Positions 26,264-34,031 are shown, counted from the first letter of the stretch. The stretch: DNA of 64,000 nt from Sphingobacterium alimentarium (GCF_004342685.1 NZ_SMBZ01000001.1:124001-188000), one strand, 5' to 3'. Notes: generated by a model from the sequence alone, not told the origin. Translations and numbers: made by a program.

Positions 26264-28318
26264 ATGATAAATACAGACAAAAATCACAAGCATACTTACG
26301 ATGCACAAGGCAAAATGACTTGTTGCACACAGGAAGAAAAAATCTACACCAAAGCAGGTGCTAAGGAATTGGTAAAAGGGCATCACAAAAATGACGGGCA
26401 TAATCACGACCACAGTGATGATGACGGACACGACCATTCGCATTCAGGAGATACTGACAATGTTTTCAAGATGTTTCTTCCCGCCATTATTTCCCTTGCG
26501 CTGTTGCTTGCAGGTATTGCAATGGATAATTGGTTTCCGCAGACGTGGTTTACCGATTGGGTACGGATTATTTGGTACGTGGTGGCTTATGCTCCTGTTG
26601 GACTGCCCGTACTCAAAGAAGCCGTTGAGAGTATTCGCAAAGGCGAGATTTTCTCGGAGTTCTTTTTGATGGGCATTGCAACTATCGGGGCATTTGCCAT
26701 TGGCGAATATCCCGAGGGCGTTGCGGTAATGTTGTTCTATGCCGTTGGCGAAGTTTTTCAGACAATGGCTGTTTCGAGGGCAAAATCAAACATCAAATCT
26801 TTGCTTGACCAAAGACCCGATGAAGTAACCGTTTTAAAAAACAATGAACCGCAAACCGTAAAGGCAGAAACTGTTGCCGTTGGCGAAATTATACAGCTTA
26901 AACCGGGAGAAAAATTAGGCTTAGACGGAGAACTGTTGTCCGAAACGGCATCTTTCAATACATCGGCTTTAACAGGCGAAAGCAAACCAGATACAAAAAA
27001 CAAAGGCGAAACCGTTTTGGCAGGGATGATAAATCTCAACACCGTATCGCAGGTAAAAGTTACGACCGCATACACCGACAGTAAGTTGAGCAAGATTTTA
27101 GAATTGGTGCAAAACGCCACTGCACAAAAAGCACCAACGGAATTATTTATCCGGAAATTTGCAAAAATCTATACGCCTATTGTAGTGCTGTTAGCCATAG
27201 CCATTTGCCTACTGCCTTATTTCTTTGTGGAAAATTATGAGTTTAGAGATTGGCTGTACAGGGCTTTGGTATTCCTGGTTATTTCCTGCCCTTGTGCGTT
27301 GGTTATTTCCATTCCCTTAGGTTATTTCGGTGGTATTGGTGCTGCGAGCAAAAATGGAATACTGTTCAAAGGAAGTAACTTTTTAGATGCTCTTTCCGAT
27401 ATTCAAAACGTAGTGATGGATAAGACAGGTACAATGACAGAGGGCGTTTTTAAGGTTCAGGATATCAACTTCAATCCCGAATTTGATAAAGCTGAAATTC
27501 TGGAATTAGTCAACATTTTGGAAAGCCATAGCACACACCCCGTAGCAACCGCTATTCACGAATACGTGGGGAGACCGAATAATGAAATTCGATTGGAAAA
27601 TACGGAGGAAATCGCCGGACACGGTTTGAAATCAACGGTAAACGGTAAGGATTTATTGGTCGGGAATTTCAAACTGATGGGTAAGTTCGGCATATCATAC
27701 GACTTAGACCCGAACAGCATCGTTTATACAACTATTGCCGTTGCATACGACAGCAAATTTGTTGGTTACATCACGATTGCCGACAGTATCAAAGAAGATG
27801 CACAAGAAACCATAACCCTATTGCATAAGCTCAATGTTAAAGCAACGATGCTTAGCGGAGATAAAAGTACCGTTGTGAAATATGTAGCGGAGCAGTTGGG
27901 GATAGACAATGCCTTTGGAGATTTATTGCCCGAAGACAAAGTAAACAGAGTTAAAGACATCAAAGCCAAAGGCGAAAGCGTTGCTTTTGTGGGCGATGGT
28001 GTAAACGATGCTCCTGTTGTGGCATTGAGCGACGTAGGTATCGCAATGGGTGGATTAGGGAGTGATGCCACTATCGAAACCGCAGATGTGGTCATACAGG
28101 ACGATAAGCCAAGTAAAATACCTATGGCAATCAACATCGGTAAACAGACAAAGAAAATCGTTTGGCAAAATATCGGTTTGGCTTTCGGTGTCAAAGCTAT
28201 TGTACTCGTACTTGGAGCAGGTGGATTGGCGACAATGTGGGAAGCTGTTTTTGCGGATGTTGGCGTAGCGTTATTGGCAATTTTAAATGCGGTAAGAATA
28301 CAGCGAATGAAATTTTAA
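26264..28318 (+). CDS. P1B-type heavy-metal-exporting ATPase (Zn/Cd/Pb type)
   Basis: A 684-residue metal pump with TGES (237-240) in the actuator domain, the ion-binding CPC (342-344) in segment 6, and the phosphorylated D386 in DKTGTMTEG. The end of the protein has VKAIVLVLGAGGLATMW and the DVGVALLA stretch, with the Lys and Asp-x-Gly pattern of the P1B-2 group (Zn, Cd, Pb; ZntA/CadA). There is no ferredoxin-like HMA domain. Instead the first 65 residues carry CC and a His/Asp-rich block (DGHNHDHSDDDGHDHSHSG). It moves metal from cytoplasm to periplasm, from where the RND pump can expel it. Confidence 0.92.
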   Translation: MINTDKNHKHTYDAQGKMTCCTQEEKIYTKAGAKELVKGHHKNDGHNHDHSDDDGHDHSHSGDTDNVFKMFLPAIISLALLLAGIAMDNWFPQTWFTDWVRIIWYVVAYAPVGLPVLKEAVESIRKGEIFSEFFLMGIATIGAFAIGEYPEGVAVMLFYAVGEVFQTMAVSRAKSNIKSLLDQRPDEVTVLKNNEPQTVKAETVAVGEIIQLKPGEKLGLDGELLSETASFNTSALTGESKPDTKNKGETVLAGMINLNTVSQVKVTTAYTDSKLSKILELVQNATAQKAPTELFIRKFAKIYTPIVVLLAIAICLLPYFFVENYEFRDWLYRALVFLVISCPCALVISIPLGYFGGIGAASKNGILFKGSNFLDALSDIQNVVMDKTGTMTEGVFKVQDINFNPEFDKAEILELVNILESHSTHPVATAIHEYVGRPNNEIRLENTEEIAGHGLKSTVNGKDLLVGNFKLMGKFGISYDLDPNSIVYTTIAVAYDSKFVGYITIADSIKEDAQETITLLHKLNVKATMLSGDKSTVVKYVAEQLGIDNAFGDLLPEDKVNRVKDIKAKGESVAFVGDGVNDAPVVALSDVGIAMGGLGSDATIETADVVIQDDKPSKIPMAINIGKQTKKIVWQNIGLAFGVKAIVLVLGAGGLATMWEAVFADVGVALLAILNAVRIQRMKF

Positions 28319-28338
28319 ACCCCTTCAATTTATGAGTT

Positions 28339-28575
28339 TTGAAAAGGAAAAAGAAAATACGCAAAAAGAAATATATCCCCAATCGGCATATTTCTCAATC
28401 AAGAAAGCCTGTAAAAAGGGTAGAAAGATTGCATCACCGAATACTTAATTGGACAATGCTGATTTTCCTCTCTGCCATATTGATATTCCTAATTTTTGCT
28501 ATTGTCCGTCATATTTATCATCATTATATAGGTAATTTTCAGCACCATCAACACCAACATCATCATCATCGTTGA
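28339..28575 (+). CDS. small His-rich single-pass membrane protein (hypothetical)
   Basis: A 78-codon frame 20 bases after the ATPase gene: a strongly basic N-terminus (KRKKKIRKKK), one membrane segment (MLIFLSAILIFLIFAIV) and a tail rich in His (RHIYHHYIG, then HHQHQHHHHR). The charge bias puts the tail in the periplasm, which would suit metal binding beside a zinc exporter. The only start available is TTG. A competing 38-codon frame from an ATG at 28332 overlaps it in another frame and lacks such structure. I do not recognise a family. Confidence 0.4.
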   Translation: MKRKKKIRKKKYIPNRHISQSRKPVKRVERLHHRILNWTMLIFLSAILIFLIFAIVRHIYHHYIGNFQHHQHQHHHHR

Positions 28576-28657
28576 AATGACAGATGTTTTTGATGAGGGA
28601 ACAGCGCTGTTGGCAATTCACTACTCATAGTGCGCTTAAACATTTCAAAATAATCGA

Positions 28658-29481
28658 ATGAATAAATTTTACAACGAAACATTACATAGGTTAAAAACAA
28701 CAGTCAACGAATTGGAGGTTGAAGCTGATTGCTCCATACAACGGATAGAAGCTGTTATACTTCTTATTGTAGAATGCCTATCCGAATTAAAGGAATATGT
28801 GCTAAAAACAGGGTTCAGCGATGAAGACGAAGAAATCCGTTTTTTCAAACATCAGAAACCTACCATCGTTGCAAAGCTCATTTATTACAATGCTGTGTAT
28901 AAGATTGAAGCCAAAAGACCTTATGGCGGAAAAGAAGTTTTGGAAGAATATTTCAATAAAGAATTATCAAAGCTCAAAAGGTTTTTTGATAACAATATGG
29001 CGTTTTACAGCTATTACAGAACCGACAGCACTTATCTTGACCACACCTATTTTGTTCGTGGCAAGCACAATGTTCAATTGAGTTTGGACACATTCTATTT
29101 TTTGAAACCGACCACAGTTTTTCCACTTCCCACGATTACAAAGTAGCAAAGATTATTGCCAATGATTTGATACAGGACTACCTCGAAGACCAACTATCAA
29201 AAACAGCCACAAGCGACAAACCGACAACCCTGCATTGGACAGGTAGCAAGACCGCTTTAACCGAATTGATTTATCCACTACATTCACAAGGCATATTCAA
29301 TAACGCCAATGCAGATATTAAACCTATCGTCAAAGTCTTTGAAAGCACTTTTAATGTTGATTTGGGAGATTTCTATCACACGTTTTTAGAACTCAAATCC
29401 CGAAAAATGAACAGAACTAAATTCCTTGACAGCCTTAAAGAAAGCCTTATCAAAAAAATGGACGAGCAGGACGGTAGGTAG
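28658..29481 (+). pseudogene. rteC: rteC-like transfer regulator, broken by a -1 frameshift
   Basis: RteC in CTnDOT-type elements activates excision genes. The first frame (28658-29146, 162 residues) covers the N-terminal two thirds. After the T6 run at 29098-29103 the expected continuation (ETDHSFSTSHDYKVAKII) is found in the -1 frame, and the remainder runs to the stop at 29481 (RTKFLDSLKES near the end). One missing T would explain it. The sequence at the break, T TTT TTG, is also a canonical -1 slippery heptamer, so recoding cannot be excluded. Joined, the length of about 274 residues is normal for RteC. Confidence 0.75.
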
Positions 29482-29504
29482 GGTTTGCTATATCTGTACA
29501 GCGT

Positions 29505-29532
29505 AAAAAGGGTTTAATAAAAGCCCTTTTTT
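29505..29532 (+). terminator. terminator after rteC
   Basis: AAAGGGTTT, a 5-base loop, then AAGCCCTTT (one G-U pair) followed by further T residues. It is the last recognisable signal of the element before its right-end repeat. Confidence 0.75.
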
Positions 29533-29658
29533 CTTGTCCTGTTTTACCAAGTGTAATAATCGGATATTAAAATCCTTTGTATGGTTTTGAGAATAATAAA
29601 TTTTGTATATTTGCTGTGAGCTAACGGAAACGTGTTGAAAAGCAAAGCAATAAGCACC

Positions 29659-29676
29659 GTTACCAAATCGTTACTT
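29659..29676 (+). repeat. candidate right attachment site (attR)
   Basis: GTTACCAAATCGTTACTT, the partner of 5089-5106 (16 of 18 identical, same orientation). Everything to its right looks chromosomal. The remainder of the 321-base gap 29482-29802 holds the terminators listed separately and no gene. Confidence 0.5.
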
Positions 29677-29701
29677 GACTATCTTTGATAACCCACATAA
29701 G

Positions 29702-29731
29702 AGCCTTGTATTCAACCGAAAAGGCTTTTTC
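29702..29731 (+). terminator. Rho-independent terminator right of attR
   Basis: AGCCTT (29702-29707) pairs with AAGGCT (29721-29726), then TTTTT. It may originally have belonged to the chromosomal gene left of the insertion. Confidence 0.6.
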
Positions 29732-29755
29732 CTGAAAACTTTAAAATAAATGGAT

Positions 29756-29790
29756 AAAAAGCTAATAAAGAACTCTTATATTAGCTTTTT
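29756..29790. terminator. hairpin just upstream of the HD-domain gene
   Basis: AAAAAGCTAATA (29756-29767) and TATTAGCTTTTT (29779-29790) form a 12-bp stem with an 11-base loop and an A/T run on either side. It ends 12 bases before the ATG at 29803, so a transcript entering from the left would be stopped or attenuated here. Confidence 0.6.
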
Positions 29791-29802
29791 ATTCATTTAC
29801 AG

Positions 29803-30450
29803 ATGCAAAATATCATTGATCTTACTGTAGCTTTCGTACAAGATAGGCTTAAATTTGCTGAAGCAGGACACGACTGGTGGCACATCCAACGCGTGTGGAA
29901 CAATACAAAACTTATATTAGAGACCGAATCAGCAGATCGTTTGGTATGCGAATTAACCGCCTTATTACACGATATTGCAGATAGTAAATTTCATGATGGA
30001 GACGAGACCATTGGTCCGCGTGTAGCGGGCGAGTTTCTGGCCTCTATTGGTGTCGAGGAGCAGGTGATCGAGCAAGTGAAACTCATTATTCTGAATATGT
30101 CTTTCAAAGCATCACTCGGTGAAGTAACTTACCACTCCAAAGAGCTCGAGGTTGTACAAGATGCGGACAGATTGGACGCTATCGGCGCTATCGGTGTTGC
30201 GCGTGCCTTCAATTATGGCGGCTACAAAAACCGTGAGATGTACGATCCGAATATTGCCCCAAAACAAAATCTAAGCAAAGAAGAATACAAAAAGACTTCA
30301 GCTCCAACCATCAATCATTTTTATGAAAAATTGTTGTTATTAAAAGACAAAATGAATACCCCTACTGCCAAAGCAATTGCCGAGCAAAGACACCAATTTA
30401 TGGAAATGTTCTTGCAACAATTTTATGCAGAATGGGAAGGAAAGCGATAA
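29803..30450 (+). CDS. HD-domain phosphohydrolase
   Basis: A 215-residue cytoplasmic protein of the YedJ-like HD family. The metal-binding His/Asp motifs are present: HDWWHIQRVW, the central LLHDIADSKFHDGD, and the QDADRLDAIGAIGVARAF that is characteristic of this subgroup. Such enzymes hydrolyse phosphate esters of nucleotides or related compounds; the substrate is unknown. It is the first chromosomal gene to the right of the element. The following gene begins 44 bases on, with a terminator-like hairpin across its start. Confidence 0.85.
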   Translation: MQNIIDLTVAFVQDRLKFAEAGHDWWHIQRVWNNTKLILETESADRLVCELTALLHDIADSKFHDGDETIGPRVAGEFLASIGVEEQVIEQVKLIILNMSFKASLGEVTYHSKELEVVQDADRLDAIGAIGVARAFNYGGYKNREMYDPNIAPKQNLSKEEYKKTSAPTINHFYEKLLLLKDKMNTPTAKAIAEQRHQFMEMFLQQFYAEWEGKR

Positions 30451-30483
30451 ACACTCGTTTATTTATTTGAAATAATTTAAATT

Positions 30484-30513
30484 AGGCAGTAATTATGAAA
30501 AAAATTACTGCCT
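30484..30513 (+). terminator. terminator-like hairpin that encloses the start codon of the next gene
   Basis: AGGCAGTAATT (30484-30494) pairs perfectly with AATTACTGCCT (30503-30513), and five T residues follow. The loop contains the ATG at 30495 of the NAGPA-type gene. It can end the HD-gene transcript or hide the downstream translation start. Confidence 0.6.
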
Positions 30514-31313
30514 TTTTATTTGTCCTATTATTCCCTGTACTTGCTTATTGTCAAGCAGATTCGCTCACTTTTGTTCAGCAGCAATGGCAAACCCAAAAAC
30601 TCAGCAAAGGCGTCATCTGGAAAAGTACAGCATTCGCTTCCCTATTCAATAGTCAGCAGATTATTAATATCGTAGAGATTGACCTCAAAAAGTACCAGAA
30701 AAAATTAGGCATGAAAGCGCTGCCGAATAGTCGTGAACGCACTTCCACTCTCTCTCAGGAAGCCCAAGCTTTAGCAGCCATCAATGGCGGTTTTTTTGAC
30801 ATGAAAAATGGTGGAGCGGTAGATTTCATAAAAGTGAACAATCAGATTATTAACCCTACCCTTTCCAAGAGCGCACGTGCAAATGCCTATTTTGCATTCG
30901 ATAATAAACGTACGAAAATAGTCAGAGATTCAGCGACTATAGCCGTCTATCCCAATGTGATGTTGGCCGGCCCCATGCTAATCGAGCACAGCAATATACT
31001 ATCATTATCTAAAAATGCGTTTAATGATAATAGACACCCACGCACTGCTATAGGCATTAAAGATAACAAATTAATTTTCATGACTGTAGATGGTCGACGC
31101 AGCCAATCGCAAGGTGTCAGCCTACACGAGCTAACAGACATAATGAGATGGTACGGATGCCAACATGCCATGAATCTTGATGGTGGTGGAAGCACAGCCA
31201 TGTATATTCTAGGGCAGCCTTTTCAAGGAATAGTAAACTATCCTTCGGACAATCAAAAGTTTGACCACGAAGGCGAACGAAAAGTTTCTAATATAATTTA
31301 CATAAAAAAATAA
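30495..31313 (+). CDS. secreted phosphodiester glycosidase family protein (NAGPA/DUF2233)
   Basis: A 272-residue exported protein: signal peptide (AFLFVLLFPVLAYCQ) and then a phosphodiester glycosidase domain. The conserved AAINGGFFDM (about residues 94-103) and the catalytic-site MNLDGGGSTAM near residue 230 are intact. Family members include mammalian NAGPA, which removes GlcNAc from a phosphodiester, and bacterial proteins acting on wall or capsule phosphodiesters. The substrate here is unknown. It is followed by two further secreted phosphodiester-cleaving enzymes, which suggests a scavenging group. Confidence 0.85.
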   Translation: MKKITAFLFVLLFPVLAYCQADSLTFVQQQWQTQKLSKGVIWKSTAFASLFNSQQIINIVEIDLKKYQKKLGMKALPNSRERTSTLSQEAQALAAINGGFFDMKNGGAVDFIKVNNQIINPTLSKSARANAYFAFDNKRTKIVRDSATIAVYPNVMLAGPMLIEHSNILSLSKNAFNDNRHPRTAIGIKDNKLIFMTVDGRRSQSQGVSLHELTDIMRWYGCQHAMNLDGGGSTAMYILGQPFQGIVNYPSDNQKFDHEGERKVSNIIYIKK

Positions 31314-31329
31314 ACCGAATACCCCAATT

Positions 31330-32088
31330 ATGAAAAAAATCACCTTAGCCCTATTCCTTACCTTTACCATGCTCACTGCATTTGCGCAAACGAAAATAGT
31401 GGCGCACCGCGGCGCATGGAAAAACACCAATGTACCGCAAAATTCTATTGCGGCATTAAAACATGCTATTGACCAAAAAGTATGGGGTTCTGAATTTGAT
31501 GTATCGCTCACCAAAGATGATGTCCTCATAGTGAATCACGACAATGAGTATCAAGGTATCGATGTGGCCACAAACACGTACAAAACTTTAAGAAAAAAGC
31601 GTCTAGCCAACGGTGAAAAACTGCCAACAGCTAAAAAGTATATGCGTACAGGCTTGAAACAAAAACACACGACAATGGTCTTTGAAATCAAACCGAGCAC
31701 GCTAGGCAAAGAACGCTCCATCAAAGCGGCAGATATGGCCTACAAACTTGTCAAAAAAATGAATGGACTCGATCAAACCGTTTTTATTTCTTTCAGCTAT
31801 GACGCCTGCCTACACCTCAAACAACTGGACAAGGATGTTCGCATACAGTATCTGGGTGGGGACAAAAGTCCTATTCAATTGTATAATGACGGATTCGCGG
31901 AGATGGATCTGAATTATTATGTATTCAAAAATAATCCTGCCTATTTTAAAGATGCTAAAGATCGTGCTATGAAAATCAATGTTTGGACGGTCAATAATGA
32001 GGCAGACATGCAATATTTCATTGACAATAACGTAGATTATATCACCACTGACGAACCTGAATTGTTAAATAATATTTTGAACAAATAA
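31330..32088 (+). CDS. glycerophosphodiester phosphodiesterase family protein
   Basis: A 252-residue secreted enzyme. After a signal peptide (ALFLTFTMLTAFAQ) comes the GDPD TIM-barrel with HRG (AHRGAWKNTNVPQNS), metal ligands in EFDVSLTKD, and the NHD that carries the second catalytic His. It would hydrolyse glycerophosphodiesters to glycerol-3-phosphate and an alcohol in the periplasm. It begins 16 bases after the NAGPA-type gene and ends one base before the next start, so the three genes are one operon. Confidence 0.88.
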   Translation: MKKITLALFLTFTMLTAFAQTKIVAHRGAWKNTNVPQNSIAALKHAIDQKVWGSEFDVSLTKDDVLIVNHDNEYQGIDVATNTYKTLRKKRLANGEKLPTAKKYMRTGLKQKHTTMVFEIKPSTLGKERSIKAADMAYKLVKKMNGLDQTVFISFSYDACLHLKQLDKDVRIQYLGGDKSPIQLYNDGFAEMDLNYYVFKNNPAYFKDAKDRAMKINVWTVNNEADMQYFIDNNVDYITTDEPELLNNILNK

Positions 32089-32089
32089 T

Positions 32090-32923
32090 ATGAAAAAGAT
32101 AATAAGCTTATTGATTCTGCTATGTAGTATTGGCTCAATCTATGGACAGTCTTTTACAATAGCAAGCTATAATATCCGTCTACGCACACAGGTCGATACC
32201 GGCAATCTGTGGATGGACAGAAAGGATAAAGTGGGCAACCTAATAAAGTACCATGATTTCGATATCTTCGGTGTACAGGAAGCATTTAAAGATCAGATGA
32301 ATGATTTGCAAAAGATGCTTCCGAAATATGCTTATGTAGGCGTCGGCAGAGATGATGGTAAGGATAAGGGCGAACATTCAGCGATTTTTTATAAGAAAGA
32401 GCGCTATACTGTGAAGAAAAACGGGACATTCTGGCTTTCGGCGACCGATACAGAATCCCCAAACAAAGGATGGGACGCTGCCCTACCCCGCATCTGCACC
32501 TGGGCTGTCTTCCTAGATCAAAGCAATGGTAAGGAGTTTATTCTTATGAATACACATTTTGACCATATTGGACGAGTGGCACGTACTGAGAGTGCGAAAC
32601 TGATGCTGCAAAAAGCAAAAGAATTAGCTCAAGGATTACCATTAATAATCTGCGGTGACTTGAATGTCAATGAACAGGATGAAGCATACTTTACATTGGC
32701 AAATTCGCCTTCTATCCAAGACACATATGAGCTCGCAGAATTCGTGTACGAACCCAATTCCACCTTCAATGGCTGGGGAAAAAATATCCAAAAGAAAAGC
32801 AGAATAGATCATATTTTCGTATCACCGGCATTTCAGGTGAAAAAATATGCCGTATTGACGGACACCTATCTAGGCAAATATCCTTCGGATCATTTCCCGG
32901 TAGTCGCGCTCCTAGACTGGTAA
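32090..32923 (+). CDS. secreted endonuclease/exonuclease/phosphatase (EEP) family protein
   Basis: A 277-residue exported hydrolase. After the signal peptide (LILLCSIGSIYGQ) the EEP fold shows SYNIRLRT with the first Asn, VQEAF (Glu ligand), LMNTHFDH, GDLNVNEQD and the terminal SDHFPV His. This metal-dependent family includes nucleases, sphingomyelinases and inositol phosphatases; Bacteroidota versions of this length are generally unassigned. Third gene of the phosphodiesterase operon, one base after GDPD. Confidence 0.87.
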   Translation: MKKIISLLILLCSIGSIYGQSFTIASYNIRLRTQVDTGNLWMDRKDKVGNLIKYHDFDIFGVQEAFKDQMNDLQKMLPKYAYVGVGRDDGKDKGEHSAIFYKKERYTVKKNGTFWLSATDTESPNKGWDAALPRICTWAVFLDQSNGKEFILMNTHFDHIGRVARTESAKLMLQKAKELAQGLPLIICGDLNVNEQDEAYFTLANSPSIQDTYELAEFVYEPNSTFNGWGKNIQKKSRIDHIFVSPAFQVKKYAVLTDTYLGKYPSDHFPVVALLDW

Positions 32924-32962
32924 AATAAGTTTTTGTATTTTTGTATTTCAATAAATTAAAAT

Positions 32963-33729
32963 ATGAAATCATTCAGCTACTTAGCATTAAGCTTAGCCGT
33001 CCTTCCTCTACTGACGGGTTGCGAAACTATGAGTCAGATAGCAACCACTTTACCACAAGGTAACCCAGGCACGACAACATCCAGCACAGAAGCCAACACG
33101 ACTATTACGCAAGCGGAAGCCGTGACTGGCATCAAGCAAGCACTCAATAATGGTTTGCAAAATAGTATAAAAACTTTATCGGCAACAAACGGCTTCTATG
33201 GAGATGCGCTCGTAAAGTATTGATGCCGGAAGAAGCGCGCCGAGTAGAACAAACACTGCGCTCAGCAGGTATGGGAAAATTAGTTGATAATTTCATATTA
33301 AGTCTCAACAGAGCTGCTGAATCAGCCGTCAAAGAGGCTGCTCCTGTATTTGTAAATTCGCTTTCGCAAATGACCGTTACGGATGCCTTCAATATTCTAT
33401 TAGGCACGCAACAAGATGCCGCTACGCAATTTTTCAAACGTACTACTTCAGCGACTTTAACAGATAAATTTAGCCCTATAGTAGCTACGGCCCTAGGCAA
33501 ACATAACGTCAATACCTATTGGACACAGCTTACCACAGCCTATAATTCACTTCCATTATCTTCGAATAAAGTGCAAACAGATTTGAATGCCTATGTCACG
33601 CAGAAAGCGATACAAGGCCTTTTTGTCAAAGTAGCCGATGAAGAGTTGAAAATCAGACAGAATATCGGAGGATCCCGAAATACCAATATCTTGCAATCCG
33701 TATTTGGATGGGTTGACAAGCAAAAATAA
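32963..33729 (+). pseudogene. DUF4197 lipoprotein gene split by a frameshift
   Basis: The first part (32963-33223) has a lipoprotein signal with lipobox LLTGC (Cys20), and then a sequence ending GFYGDALVKY. The rest of the DUF4197 domain (PEEARRVEQTLR onward, to QSVFGWVDKQK) continues in the next frame from about 33217 to 33729. One base missing near 33214-33219, after the AAAG, would restore a protein of about 255 residues, normal for the family. It may be a real mutation or a sequencing error. The family is periplasmic, of unknown role. A -7 element TATTTTTG is at 32936-32943. Confidence 0.75.
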
Positions 33730-33957
33730 AAAAATGGGGAAAGCAATCTGAGGGCACTGAAAAACTATCCACTAAAAAAGGGCTTATGAATTTTTATACT
33801 CATAAGCCCTTATCCTTTGTTTATTTTAAAGCATTTATCAATAAATCTTCAAATAAGAGATTCTCAGTGGGTTAAATATGTGCTTTTTCCCTTTTTTTGA
33901 TACTCAAATTTTTGAAGAGGACTTTTTCAGTGCCCTTAGCAATCTTTCCCCATTTTT
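33730..33957. terminator. Rho-independent terminator split by an inserted element
   Basis: AAAAATGGGGAAAG (33730-33743) and CTTTCCCCATTTTT (33944-33957) are perfect 14-base complements, now 200 bases apart. Removing the 188-bp insert and one copy of its 8-bp target duplication restores a continuous stem of 14 bp with loop CAAT. It would have ended the DUF4197 transcript. Confidence 0.8.
33750..33937. mobile_element. 188-bp MITE-like non-autonomous element
   Basis: Terminal inverted repeats GAGGGCACTGAAAAA (33750-33764) and TTTTTCAGTGCCCTT (33923-33937) match at 14 of 15 positions and continue with weaker similarity. The element is flanked by the direct repeat AGCAATCT at 33742-33749 and 33938-33945, an 8-bp target duplication. 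It encodes nothing, but includes a 12-bp hairpin AAGGGCTTATGA/TCATAAGCCCTT (33778-33811). The transposase family that would mobilise it is not in the window and I cannot assign it. Confidence 0.75.
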
Positions 33958-34005
33958 CTTTTGCGTTCTTGACAATAAATATACCTTAAAACCTGCTTTC
34001 TTTGC

Positions 34006-34013
34006 TACATTTG
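34006..34013 (+). promoter_or_regulatory. -7 promoter element for pepT
   Basis: TACATTTG fits TAnnTTTG and lies 18 bases before the ATG of the peptidase gene. No clear -33 TTTG is seen at normal distance. Confidence 0.45.
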
Positions 34014-34031
34014 TATTAAAATAACGTCAAA

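Larger units (their letters stand above)
5089..29676. mobile_element. integrative mobilizable element carrying restriction/anticodon-nuclease and metal-efflux cargo
   Basis: The interval begins with a tyrosine integrase and contains small excisionase-type HTH proteins, DUF3408, a MobA/MobB relaxase pair, a disrupted rteC and two cargo blocks, and is bounded by a 16/18 direct repeat. It separates two chromosomal stretches of housekeeping genes and breaks none of them. No TraG-type coupling protein or other type IV secretion gene is present, so transfer would depend on a helper element. The limits rest on the direct repeat and are provisional; the element as a whole is well supported by its gene content. 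Confidence 0.75.
29605..29731 (+). ncRNA. candidate small transcript at the right end of the element
   Basis: GTATATTTGC (29605-29614) contains a perfect -7 element TATATTTG, with TTTTG 16 bases upstream as a possible -33 element. About 110 bases further on is the hairpin terminator at 29702-29731. There is no open frame with a good start between them. TAACGG (29622-29627) and CCGTTA (29657-29662) could form an internal stem. The transcript would cross the candidate attR. A small RNA is one reading; integrase-binding DNA with a fortuitous promoter match is another. The 10-mer also fits the GTANNTTTGC core known from CTnDOT att sites. Confidence 0.25.

Noticed and set aside
4950-29751. 12-bp direct repeat TTTAAAATAAAT (4950-4961 and 29740-29751) as element ends
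   Set aside because: It is pure A/T sequence in an A/T-rich background and expected by chance; the GTTAC-containing repeat is longer and more complex.
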